Below are positions 1 through 7,396 of a DNA stretch of 64,000 nt, one piece after another; the first letter of the stretch is position 1; every line of letters begins with the position of its first letter. The notes beneath the pieces are model-generated. The model searched no databases, was not told the DNA's origin, and saw only the letters and a list, made by a program, of their open reading frames with translations. Origin of the DNA: an uncultured Clostridia bacterium (GTDB taxonomy: Bacteria; Bacillota; Clostridia; Oscillospirales; CAG-272); assembly GCA_944381115.1 (NCBI GenBank), contig CALWJV010000001.1, positions 1-64,000 of the forward strand. Direction: 5' to 3'. The translations under genes and the position numbers were made by a program.

Positions 1-149
1 TTTTCTGTGTTCTCGCCGGGATAGAGCATCTCCTTGACTCGAGGCACCCATGCTTCTGCCTCCTTACGGTCATGAACCTGAATGATAATCTGCTTGCTAT
101 CCTCGCTTCTAAAAAATGCTCCAACTCTGTAATATTTGCTATTTGTCAT
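1..149 (-). CDS. Hypothetical protein, 5' part only (runs off the left edge)
   Basis: An open frame of 49 codons starts at an ATG at 149-147 and reads out of the window at base 1. A GGAAAAAG ribosome site lies about 7 nt upstream of this ATG. The visible protein begins MTNSKYYRVGAFFRSED and is rich in charged residues, with no signal peptide or membrane segment. I do not recognise a family. It shares strand and direction with the XRE regulator at 217-540, so the two may be cotranscribed. The true length and function cannot be judged from this fragment. Confidence 0.55.
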   Translation of the reverse strand, partial: MTNSKYYRVGAFFRSEDSKQIIIQVHDRKEAEAWVPRVKEMLYPGENTE

Positions 150-216
150 ACATCTTTTTCCTTTCTCATAATACATTTTGTCAAAGGAATCCGTCGATTC
201 CACGCTCCTCCTTCGA

Positions 217-540
217 CTATTCTATTTTCAATGAACGCCTTTGAGGAATAACATTATAGCAGATATTATGAGAAAGTGTTAGGACACGTTTTGTCCTATA
301 AAAAGGAGAAACCTCCTCTCGTTCTGAGAGGAGGTTCATGCGGTCTATCTTAAAGAAGTGCGCGATTTCGTCGATGATGTAGACCTTTTCGATCCCACTG
401 CTCACCCATCTTCTGACGGTTCGCTCGTCGACGCCGAATGCATAGGCAAATTCCGCTTGCGTACGGTACGCTGACCCTTTAATCAGACGCCTTAAATTTG
501 CCCCTACAACTTTTCCTAAATCGGTGCGGTTTTGTGTCAT
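217..540 (-). CDS. Small XRE-family helix-turn-helix regulator
   Basis: About 107 residues from the ATG at 540, chosen because a GAGG lies 6 nt upstream; the frame also has ATGs 9 and 24 nt further upstream without such a site. The N-terminal half holds a Cro/CI-type HTH: the segment TQAEFAYAFGVDERTVRRW reads as helix 2, turn and recognition helix. The C-terminal third is basic and unrecognised. A consensus promoter at 761-789 on the same strand serves it after a leader of about 210 nt that contains an ACCGCT/AGCGGT hairpin at 634-648. It is divergent from the XRE-HEPN operon and may regulate it; that role is inferred from position only. Confidence 0.75.
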   Translation of the reverse strand: MTQNRTDLGKVVGANLRRLIKGSAYRTQAEFAYAFGVDERTVRRWVSSGIEKVYIIDEIAHFFKIDRMNLLSEREEVSPFYRTKRVLTLSHNICYNVIPQRRSLKIE

Positions 541-760
541 AATGTACCTCATTTCTTTCTTCATACATTTTACAAAAACCTCTGTTTAAGAGACATACAG
601 TTTCGGTCAAAGATCCCCGCATTGACCTACTTTACCGCTTTTAGCGGTCATCTGATTTTATGAAAATATTCAATTTCACCATCCGAATGGCTCGATGCGC
701 TGCGTTAAAACGCACCGTGCTATCCCTGTTGCCAAGGATGCTTCAAATGGCTCGCCAATT

Positions 761-789
761 ATTATAGCACCTTTTGCGAAATTTGTCAA
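761..789 (-). promoter_or_regulatory. Consensus promoter for the small XRE gene
   Basis: Reading on the minus strand, TTGACA (789-784) is followed after exactly 17 nt by TATAAT (766-761). It points at the regulator starting at 540. The 60 nt between this -35 and the plus-strand -35 at 849 form the core of a divergent control region. The leader 541-760 also holds two near copies of CGAGCCATT (minus strand) of unknown meaning. Confidence 0.8.
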
Positions 790-848
790 GTAGGTGAATG
801 CCTTTATAAGTTTTAGAGTTTTTGTTTTTTTATTGTCGCACGGTTTTA

Positions 849-877
849 TTGACATTTTTCGCAATATATGATATAAT
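849..877 (+). promoter_or_regulatory. Consensus promoter for the XRE-HEPN operon
   Basis: TTGACA at 849-854 and TATAAT at 872-877 are separated by 17 nt. The -10 box lies inside the left arm of the inverted repeat at 869-981, so a protein bound there would compete with RNA polymerase. The first gene starts at 1002 after a leader of about 115 nt. Confidence 0.82.
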
Positions 878-981
878 TCTACTAGAAGCAGAATTTCACG
901 GCGCTCGTTCCAAAATCCAAAACCCCCGCATCAACGAGATGTAGGTTTACATTTTTTCGAACTTGTGATAGAATTATATCA
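869..981. repeat. 13-bp inverted repeat overlapping the operon promoter
   Basis: The arms TGATATAATTCTA (869-881) and TAGAATTATATCA (969-981) are exact reverse complements, 87 nt apart. The left arm contains the -10 box of the operon promoter and the right arm ends about 20 nt before the start codon at 1002. A dimeric operator pair bound by the XRE protein with DNA looping is one reading; an RNA hairpin closing the leader, or the ends of an invertible segment, are others. Confidence 0.7.
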
Positions 982-1001
982 ACAAAACACAGGAGGTTTC
1001 T

Positions 1002-2954
1002 ATGGGACTATTTGATAAAAAACATAGCGTGGGCAAAACCATCGCTACACTCAGAAAAGAAAAAGGATGGACTCAGGTCGAGCTTGCAGAAAAATTACAA
1101 GTCAGCGACAAGGCGGTTAGTAAGTGGGAGAAAGATGATGCATTCCCAAGCATAGAATTCTTTCCGGTACTTGCCGAATTGTTTGGTGTAAGCATTGATT
1201 ATTTGATGACGGGTAAAGCACCCGAAAAAGAAATTGTCGTTATGTCTAAAGCCGAACTTTGTGCGAAGACTGACGATCCCTCGCTCCTAAGCGATATCAA
1301 TGTAACTACCAAGGACGAAAACGGAAAAACGGTGTTGGATTATGCTAAACAATATCAAAGCAAAAAAGTGATTGGAACTATTATTCAAAAATATGGCTTT
1401 GATGTAGTTTTGAAAAGAAGATACAGTCCTACATGGGAAAGCACCGCATTTGCCGACGCATTGTATTATGCTTTGTGGACGGATAACCTTTCCAAACTCA
1501 TAAGCGTTATAGGTGAACGCAGCAGAAACAAGGATGAAGAATTTTATAAAATGCTCTCATCTATTACAGAAAAAGAACTGTCCTCTACACAATTTCAAAA
1601 GGTTTTCGATTTGTTGATCAGTGATACTACAATTGACGATAGTATATATCACACATTGTTTGGAAAACGCACAGCAGATATCCTTTTAAATAACTACCCT
1701 GTTCGCTTTTGTAAACCCGTTTGGGATGTGGGATTGCTCCATTTGATGGAGGTAATGCTTCGACATAAAAAGATTGACTTTTTCGATGAATGCTTTCAAT
1801 ATGTTGAAAGGATGAACGAAGAATCCCTTCCTTTTATCCAAGATGCCGAGAAAAATTTCCGCCACTATGGAGATACAAAAAGACAAGCTTTGGAAATTGC
1901 AAAGCAAAAGCATCCTTTAATAGGTGTTTCAAAAAAAATTATTGAGATTTTGTTGGAAAGCGGCGACATCAAGCGAGCAGAACGCATGCATTTGTTTAAC
2001 AAGCACTACAATATGCCATCCATTGAAGATGATACATTACGATTGGCAAAGCTGAAAGCAGACAAAAAGATAGACGCGGATGAACTTGCAGTACAAGCCA
2101 CAATTCATAATGGCATCATTTGCATCAAAGAACTCACAGTATTAAAGAATTTCAAGGCTATTAAGAATGCTATTTTGGAATATCCTATTCACGAATTAGA
2201 ATTAATTTGTGCATGGATAGAAAAGAAGGATTTACGCACTCTATTCCGTTATGCCGTTGATAACAATCTTTCTTGGATGAAAGATTGGGCAATAAAAGGA
2301 AAAATTGATGCTAAAATTTTGAAAACTCCTTGTAATGATGATAGAATGCTAACCGGAGGATCCGACGATATTGCGATTTTAAATGGAGCTGTTGATATCA
2401 TTGATAACTCTTTTGTAGCATCTCTTATGCAAGCTTATTGGAAGCCGAGTGGAATTAATCAAACACATTTTTATTATGTTGAATCGGGAAGGAGAAAAGA
2501 AATATTTTCACTTCGCTTTGAAGGACATAAATATCCCAAAACGTTAGAAGAAGCGTTGTTATTATTTAAGCTTTGTAAGCAACGTGTTATTGATGAACTT
2601 GCTCTCAAAATGGATAAAGAAAAAACTACTGGAGAGTTAACTCGCGAGTATTTTGAAAAATTACTAGCCAAGGGCGATATTGATATGTTAATAATCAAGC
2701 TTTGTGTTCGCCTTGAAGCAATTTTGCGGTGTGATTATCACTATGAGGGTGATTTTTCAAAAATGATTGATAGGTATTGTTCAACATTTAATACATATGA
2801 CGACGAAGACAATAATTACGATCCGCACACGCCTCGTTTGTTACACAAATTGAGGATGAGGCGAAACAGCATTGTCCACTCCGAAAAAAACGGCGAGGAT
2901 TTGACCGTCAGCGAGCTTCGCGAATGCATTGAACATATTTGCAGAATAGGATGA
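1002..2954 (+). CDS. XRE HTH - ankyrin-like - HEPN-like fusion protein (candidate defence effector/regulator)
   Basis: A 650-residue cytoplasmic protein starting 6 nt after an AGGAGG. Residues about 8-65 are a Cro/CI-type HTH (GWTQVELAEKLQVSDKAVSKW). Residues about 105-125 contain an ankyrin-like segment (DENGKTVLDYA). A long helical middle follows with no family I recognise. Residues about 560-650 look HEPN-like: a helix around RLEAIL, then LHKLRMRRNSIVHSE carrying R-x4-H, the metal-independent RNase signature of HEPN domains, then a closing helix. Twelve nt separate it from the next gene, and three genes share one promoter and one terminator. Known HEPN proteins are often toxins or abortive-infection nucleases; that this one is a self-regulated RNase is inference. 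Confidence 0.72.
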   Translation: MGLFDKKHSVGKTIATLRKEKGWTQVELAEKLQVSDKAVSKWEKDDAFPSIEFFPVLAELFGVSIDYLMTGKAPEKEIVVMSKAELCAKTDDPSLLSDINVTTKDENGKTVLDYAKQYQSKKVIGTIIQKYGFDVVLKRRYSPTWESTAFADALYYALWTDNLSKLISVIGERSRNKDEEFYKMLSSITEKELSSTQFQKVFDLLISDTTIDDSIYHTLFGKRTADILLNNYPVRFCKPVWDVGLLHLMEVMLRHKKIDFFDECFQYVERMNEESLPFIQDAEKNFRHYGDTKRQALEIAKQKHPLIGVSKKIIEILLESGDIKRAERMHLFNKHYNMPSIEDDTLRLAKLKADKKIDADELAVQATIHNGIICIKELTVLKNFKAIKNAILEYPIHELELICAWIEKKDLRTLFRYAVDNNLSWMKDWAIKGKIDAKILKTPCNDDRMLTGGSDDIAILNGAVDIIDNSFVASLMQAYWKPSGINQTHFYYVESGRRKEIFSLRFEGHKYPKTLEEALLLFKLCKQRVIDELALKMDKEKTTGELTREYFEKLLAKGDIDMLIIKLCVRLEAILRCDYHYEGDFSKMIDRYCSTFNTYDDEDNNYDPHTPRLLHKLRMRRNSIVHSEKNGEDLTVSELRECIEHICRIG

Positions 2955-2966
2955 AAGGGTAAAGTT

Positions 2967-3683
2967 ATGGATGTATATCAGAGTGCTTTATTTAAATCAA
3001 GTAACATTCGCTTTTTTGCGAGCAAGCGAATGACAACCGGCAAATATTCTTTTGAAAACGACACGATTGTTTTAACCCAAGACGAGGATATTACAATTGA
3101 TGGGTATACCCTGCGAATTTCAAATAATTCCATCCAGTCAATATTTGTTGTAAAGGAAAAACAGGAAACTCTTATCGAGCCTTCACCGGAGGTTGACATC
3201 TCCATTGATTTTAATAATCCGATTGCTGCTATTCGCATCACCTTTAAAAACAACTTTGCAGATGATCTTACATTAACTGTCGTATGCCACAAAGCGAGCG
3301 CAGAAGCTTACTATGCCAAGCAAGAGCAACAACGACAAAATCAGCTGCTTGTTAACGCTTCCGTAAAATATTCAACAGGAACCGACTTAGTTAATATCTA
3401 TTTTCAACCGTGTAGCGATGACTATGCAAGAGCTGAAATTGTTCTTTATCGTGAAAAACAAATGCTTGCAAAATACAAAGTAGACGAAGATTGCTTCTTC
3501 AAAGCAATAACGGGCTTAGCTTTTGGAACATACGGTTTTATTCTCAAGCAATTCGATAAAAATAATGCTTTGGTTTTGGAAACTCCTTACACTGCATTCA
3601 AACTCGTATCCACAAGGCACAGTTCCGGTGAAGTTATTATGCCGTATGGCGGTGCGCCGTCCGATTGGTTTTTCAAAAAATGA
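2967..3683 (+). CDS. Unknown beta-rich protein of the XRE-HEPN operon
   Basis: A 238-residue protein with an AAAGGG site 7 nt before its ATG. It has no signal peptide and no membrane segment. The pattern of short alternating hydrophobic stretches suggests two beta-rich halves joined by a charged linker near residues 112-125 (KQEQQRQNQ). The second half resembles an Ig/Fn3-like sandwich by pattern only. I recognise no family or catalytic motif. It lies 12 nt after the XRE-HEPN gene and overlaps the exonuclease gene by 4 nt, so it is probably made together with both and could be the sensor or adaptor of the set. That role is a guess from context. Confidence 0.65.
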   Translation: MDVYQSALFKSSNIRFFASKRMTTGKYSFENDTIVLTQDEDITIDGYTLRISNNSIQSIFVVKEKQETLIEPSPEVDISIDFNNPIAAIRITFKNNFADDLTLTVVCHKASAEAYYAKQEQQRQNQLLVNASVKYSTGTDLVNIYFQPCSDDYARAEIVLYREKQMLAKYKVDEDCFFKAITGLAFGTYGFILKQFDKNNALVLETPYTAFKLVSTRHSSGEVIMPYGGAPSDWFFKK

Positions 3684-4258
3684 TAAAACATTATTTGTTT
3701 TGGGATACAGAGCGCATTAGAAACACAAAGATTTATATGCTTGCTTACATCTTAACGGATTGCGATTTTAATGTGCTGCGGTCGGAAATTCTTATAGATT
3801 CCAGTATTGATGTATCTAAGCGACATAGTCCTCGAAGGAAAGTCGAAGCATTAAAAGCGCAAGCGAATATTCTGACTTCCTTTAATTCTTTTGCTAAGTA
3901 TTTTCTGAATATTTTGTGTGATGAAGATACGATCGGCGTGTGCTTTGGCACAGAAGACTATATTGCTTTAAACGATCAGCTTAAAATACACAATTGTCCT
4001 ATAGTTGAAGGACAGTTCTTTGACGTAGAAGACATCGTGAAAAAGCATTCGTTAGCGCTTCCGTCAAATCTAACAAATATTGCAAAATATCTTGGTGTAC
4101 AACACGATCCTCATAATCCATTAAGCGACTCATCAGTAACTATGACAGCGTTTAGACATGTAGCAATGGAAAAAGGTATTTCGATTGAAGATATATCTAA
4201 AATTCCTAACAAAACCAAGATTTTAGATATAACGGTTAATCCAAGCAACACGCAGTAA
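3680..4258 (+). CDS. DEDDh (DnaQ-fold) 3'-5' exonuclease-like protein
   Basis: 192 residues from the ATG at 3680, which overlaps the previous stop as ATGA, the usual arrangement for translational coupling; an in-frame start 15 nt upstream is less likely. Exo I is visible as WDTE (D9, E11), Exo II as EDYIAL (D93), and Exo III as H145-x4-D150 (HNPLSD), which together give the DEDDh set. D115 in FFDVED matches the position after Exo II in this fold. The length is that of a stand-alone exonuclease domain. It is the last gene of the operon and is followed by a strong terminator. The substrate (RNA or DNA) cannot be told; pairing with a HEPN protein suggests nucleic-acid targeting. Confidence 0.7.
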   Translation: MIKHYLFWDTERIRNTKIYMLAYILTDCDFNVLRSEILIDSSIDVSKRHSPRRKVEALKAQANILTSFNSFAKYFLNILCDEDTIGVCFGTEDYIALNDQLKIHNCPIVEGQFFDVEDIVKKHSLALPSNLTNIAKYLGVQHDPHNPLSDSSVTMTAFRHVAMEKGISIEDISKIPNKTKILDITVNPSNTQ

Positions 4259-4268
4259 AAATACACGT

Positions 4269-4308
4269 AAATAATCCATCATTGCCTAAAACCAATGATG
4301 GATTATTT
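4269..4308. terminator. Bidirectional 16-bp terminator hairpin
   Basis: Arms 4269-4284 and 4293-4308 are perfectly complementary over 16 bp with an 8-nt loop; A and T runs lie at both ends. It ends the three-gene operon and, from the other side, the DUF6809 gene. Confidence 0.85.
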
Positions 4309-4312
4309 GTTC

Positions 4313-4578
4313 TTATTTGGTTAATACAGCTATAGCCATCTGCATACCAAGCTTAAACGCATATTTGAAAATGGTTGCTTCGGCGAGGCTCATGTATTCG
4401 CTCCAACAATCGTGGAACTTTTCGAATGTTTCTTTCTGCTCGTCGGTGAAGCTCTTTTCGAGTTCTTCGTGATGACTTGCCATATATCCGAGGAGTTCCT
4501 TCATCTCCTTGGAGTTGGTTCGGCTGTCTCTTGCGGAATGATGTTTCCATGCCACAATTCGTTTATTATATTTTTCAT
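4313..4578 (-). pseudogene. DUF6809-type small protein, frameshifted
   Basis: The natural start is the ATG at 4578, 8 nt after AGGAGG (4592-4587). It reads MKNIINELWHGNIIPQE, the usual N-terminus of DUF6809 proteins found near conjugative elements, then meets a stop about 25 codons in. The family's C-terminal part (SKEMKELLGYMA to the end at 4313, about 70 codons) is intact in another frame. Restoring one G (a C on the plus strand) near 4526-4532 joins the frames as IPQEDSRTNSKE. So one base is missing, by mutation or by sequencing error. A long open frame beginning at GTG 4600 misses the family N-terminus and is not the real start. Confidence 0.75.
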
Positions 4579-4857
4579 AGGTTGCACCTCCTGTTAGCAC
4601 AACACACTACCACAGAAGGTTGCGGAAGTCCAGCACTTTTTCGAAAATAAATCCAACTTTTTTGCCAGAGCTATTCTTTGTTTATAGCTCCCCAACAGGT
4701 TGGTGGCGAAAATTACCTTTTATTTGATTTCTGCGTATCAATTTTTGAGTGGTGAGGGGATAAAGAAAAACGCAACACAGACTTTTCGTCCATGTTGCAT
4801 TTTTCTTGGTTCAGCCACTCTCAATCGGCATTTTCTCTTGGATTTAACTTAATATCC
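4579..4857. other. Gene-poor stretch with an imperfect hairpin
   Basis: No convincing gene is seen. A hairpin with imperfect arms (4766-4782 and 4789-4805, AAAA/TTTT flanks) resembles a bidirectional terminator with three mismatches. It may end the HTH remnant that lies to its right on the minus strand. Confidence 0.4.
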
Positions 4858-5019
4858 TTATGAGAACCTGCCTTTCGCAACCTTTTTTATTTTATCTGTA
4901 ATTTTTGACTTCGTAGAAGTAGGTCGTCCAGACATGCTCGCTGTTATAAGCCGACGTTTTACGGTTCCAATACTCAGACCAGCGGCTTGTGTTGCAGCCG
5001 TTTTGTATGTAGATCGTCG
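4858..5019 (-). pseudogene. Remnant of an HTH protein, C-terminal fragment
   Basis: Fifty-three open codons on the minus strand run from a TAA at 5022-5020 to a TAA at 4860-4858. The peptide contains AATQAAGLSIGTVKRRLI, a plausible helix-turn-helix, followed by a basic tail (SGRPTSTKSK). There is no start codon or ribosome site, so it is probably the surviving 3' end of a mobile-element or regulatory gene. It sits exactly where accessory DNA gives way to the surface-protein gene. Confidence 0.4.
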
Positions 5020-5032
5020 TTAGTTCGTCACA

Positions 5033-7396
5033 TTAGGAAAAAGCGTTCTGCTCTATTTGTTTTACCGTATTCGGTATTCTGATATTGTTAAGTTTTTTGT
5101 CTTTTGAAAACGCCTCGTATCCAATTTCTTCAAGTCCGGCAGGAAAATTTATGCTTGTAAGTTCTTCACAGCTCTTAAAGGCACCATTGTCTATTTTTTT
5201 GATACTGTCGGGAAGTGTTATACTTGTAAGTTTACCGCATTGCTCGAAAGCATAAGCTTCAATTAATTTCAGCGTGTCGGGCAATGTTACGATTGTAAGC
5301 TCTTTACAGGAATAAAACGCGGATCCTCCTATCGTCTCGACTCCTTCGGGAATGACGATCTGCGTAATGTCGGTTTCTCTAAAAGCATTTGCCATTATTT
5401 CGGTTATACCGTATTCCGCCGGAATAATACTTGTCTTACATCCCATTACAAGTTTTTTTGTCGCCTTTTCTATCAAACAGTTATTTACTACCTCATAGTA
5501 CTGATTGTTAGGGTCAACTTCAATGGAAACCAGTTCTTTGCATCTCAAAAATGCGGTTGAGCACACATATTCAATGTTTGCAGGAATAAATATCGAAGTT
5601 ATATTGGGGTTTCCGGTAATAAAGCCGGCTTCGATACCTTTTACATCGGAAGATGTGGGAATTACACTTTCCTTACATCCGAGAACCACTCTTTCCGTCG
5701 TTTTGTTTATAATGCAGTTGCCCTCTGCCCTAAATGCCATATTGTTCGGGCTTACGGTGATCGTCTCGACATTGTTCGTACCTTCCAGTAAATATGTACT
5801 GATTTCATCTACACATCTAGGCAACTGAAAATGTTTAAGACCGCTACAATTATGGAAGGTACTGTCTATATTCGAAACAGCGCTGTTATCGTCTATCACG
5901 ACGGTTTCAAGGGAATCACATCCGGAGAATAAATTGCTTCCGAGTGCCGTTATTTTAGCTGGAATGTACACAGATTTTATATATTTGTTATTGGCAAACA
6001 CATAAGAGGAGAGTTCTACCGTTTCATTAGGTACCGTAACATTTACCCTCTCTCCGACGTATGCTACTATTTTTCTGTCTGTCGTCGTTTGTAAATATAC
6101 GAACTCGCCTTTTCTTGAAAGTACGTGCCCGATCGGGTTTACATAATAAAAACTGTACCCTTCTATTTTGGCAGGCCCATAATATTTGATGACACAAAGT
6201 CTTCCGCAATCTTTAAACGCGTCCAGTCCTATTTCTGTTATACCGTCATATATATTTGCCTGAAGTAAGGTCGAAAAACCTTCAAATTCCTTTTCGGCTA
6301 TAGAAGTTCCGGCGTTTACATTTACAAACATTACCGTAGTCTTCGGAAGATATTCGATAAAATTTGCATGGATTGTTGCGGTTATTATGTTAAGTCCGTC
6401 AAACGCGTCGGTGTCAGCGGTAAGATTTTGATCAAGTGCCGTAATTGTTCTGAGTTTTTTGCATCCGGCAAATGTCTCTGCCGTTATATTTCCTCCGCCT
6501 GTTACAAAAATACTTTTCAGTGATTCTTTCGGAATATATGCAATCTGTGCCAAAGCTGCCGAGGCACTGGACGGACTTGCACCTTCAAATGCAGTGGGAT
6601 CCACATCGGTAAGCGTAGTCGGCAGCGATATATCAAAAAGATTGTTGCATCCCGCAATAGCCTGTGCGCCTATTTTTACTATTCCTTCGGATATAGTAAG
6701 TTTTCTTAGTGCATTATAACCATAAAACGCTCCGTCTCCTATTTCCTTTACGGGAAGTCCTTCATACATTGTCGGAACATATATAAGTGTGTTTCTGCTC
6801 TGACCGAGCCCCACGACCGTATAATATTGTCCGCCGTATTCAGGACCGTATTTTCCATCGTTAAAAAGACGGTATTCAAGAGACGAGGCAGAACTTACAT
6901 CTCCAATTACACTTACATTAGACTTTACATTCACTTTATCGCCGTAAAAGTATGTTTCCTCACCTGAAACGCTTACATCTACGGTTGCCTGACCTTGATT
7001 CAGAGGCATAAGTTCTACGATAAATGTATAGTTTTTCTCCTGATTGATCTGTTCCGGAAGTTTAATGGTCGCCGTAATGCTCTTTGTATCATTCAGTTCC
7101 GTTTCAAGACAATCACCGGCAGTCGCTTCCTCCAAAGTCGCATAAAGGATACCGGTTGCTCCTATATCTATATTCATCGTAGCCTCTCCGATTTCATCTC
7201 CCGCCTTTTTAAGAGAGAAACTTGTCGTAATGACCGCGTAATAAATATTGCCCACCGACATATCAATGTATTCTTTTTGCGCTGTGTTTACATTTCCGTT
7301 TTTGTAATCTGCTTCCTCTACGAATCTTATCGTGTTGGTAATAAAGCCCTTCTTCTCCGTTTGTAAGTACCGATATTGGTTTGGTTGAAGCAGCAT
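5033..7396 (-). CDS. Leucine-rich-repeat (BspA-like) surface protein, C-terminal part of a frameshifted gene
   Basis: About 770 residues dominated by BspA-type leucine-rich repeats (LRR_5), with units such as IGDGAFYGYNALRKLTI and IGGSAFYSCKELTIVTLP repeated to the C-terminus. The first 160 residues form a beta-rich linker. The N-terminus from the ATG at 7396 is not natural: the preceding open frame (7263-9353) overlaps it, and the two join around 7341-7358 if a 1-nt shift is corrected, giving a single protein of about 1440 residues. BspA-like repeats usually mediate adhesion to host or other bacteria. It ends directly at the boundary with accessory DNA. Confidence 0.75.
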   Translation of the reverse strand: MLLQPNQYRYLQTEKKGFITNTIRFVEEADYKNGNVNTAQKEYIDMSVGNIYYAVITTSFSLKKAGDEIGEATMNIDIGATGILYATLEEATAGDCLETELNDTKSITATIKLPEQINQEKNYTFIVELMPLNQGQATVDVSVSGEETYFYGDKVNVKSNVSVIGDVSSASSLEYRLFNDGKYGPEYGGQYYTVVGLGQSRNTLIYVPTMYEGLPVKEIGDGAFYGYNALRKLTISEGIVKIGAQAIAGCNNLFDISLPTTLTDVDPTAFEGASPSSASAALAQIAYIPKESLKSIFVTGGGNITAETFAGCKKLRTITALDQNLTADTDAFDGLNIITATIHANFIEYLPKTTVMFVNVNAGTSIAEKEFEGFSTLLQANIYDGITEIGLDAFKDCGRLCVIKYYGPAKIEGYSFYYVNPIGHVLSRKGEFVYLQTTTDRKIVAYVGERVNVTVPNETVELSSYVFANNKYIKSVYIPAKITALGSNLFSGCDSLETVVIDDNSAVSNIDSTFHNCSGLKHFQLPRCVDEISTYLLEGTNNVETITVSPNNMAFRAEGNCIINKTTERVVLGCKESVIPTSSDVKGIEAGFITGNPNITSIFIPANIEYVCSTAFLRCKELVSIEVDPNNQYYEVVNNCLIEKATKKLVMGCKTSIIPAEYGITEIMANAFRETDITQIVIPEGVETIGGSAFYSCKELTIVTLPDTLKLIEAYAFEQCGKLTSITLPDSIKKIDNGAFKSCEELTSINFPAGLEEIGYEAFSKDKKLNNIRIPNTVKQIEQNAFS

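Noticed and set aside
676-864. Minus-strand open frame of 62 codons between the two XRE genes
   Set aside because: It contains a consensus promoter for the small regulator and has no ribosome site.
7341-7358. Programmed ribosomal frameshift in the surface protein
   Set aside because: The site is not a canonical slippery heptamer and no obvious downstream stem was found, so decay or error is more likely.
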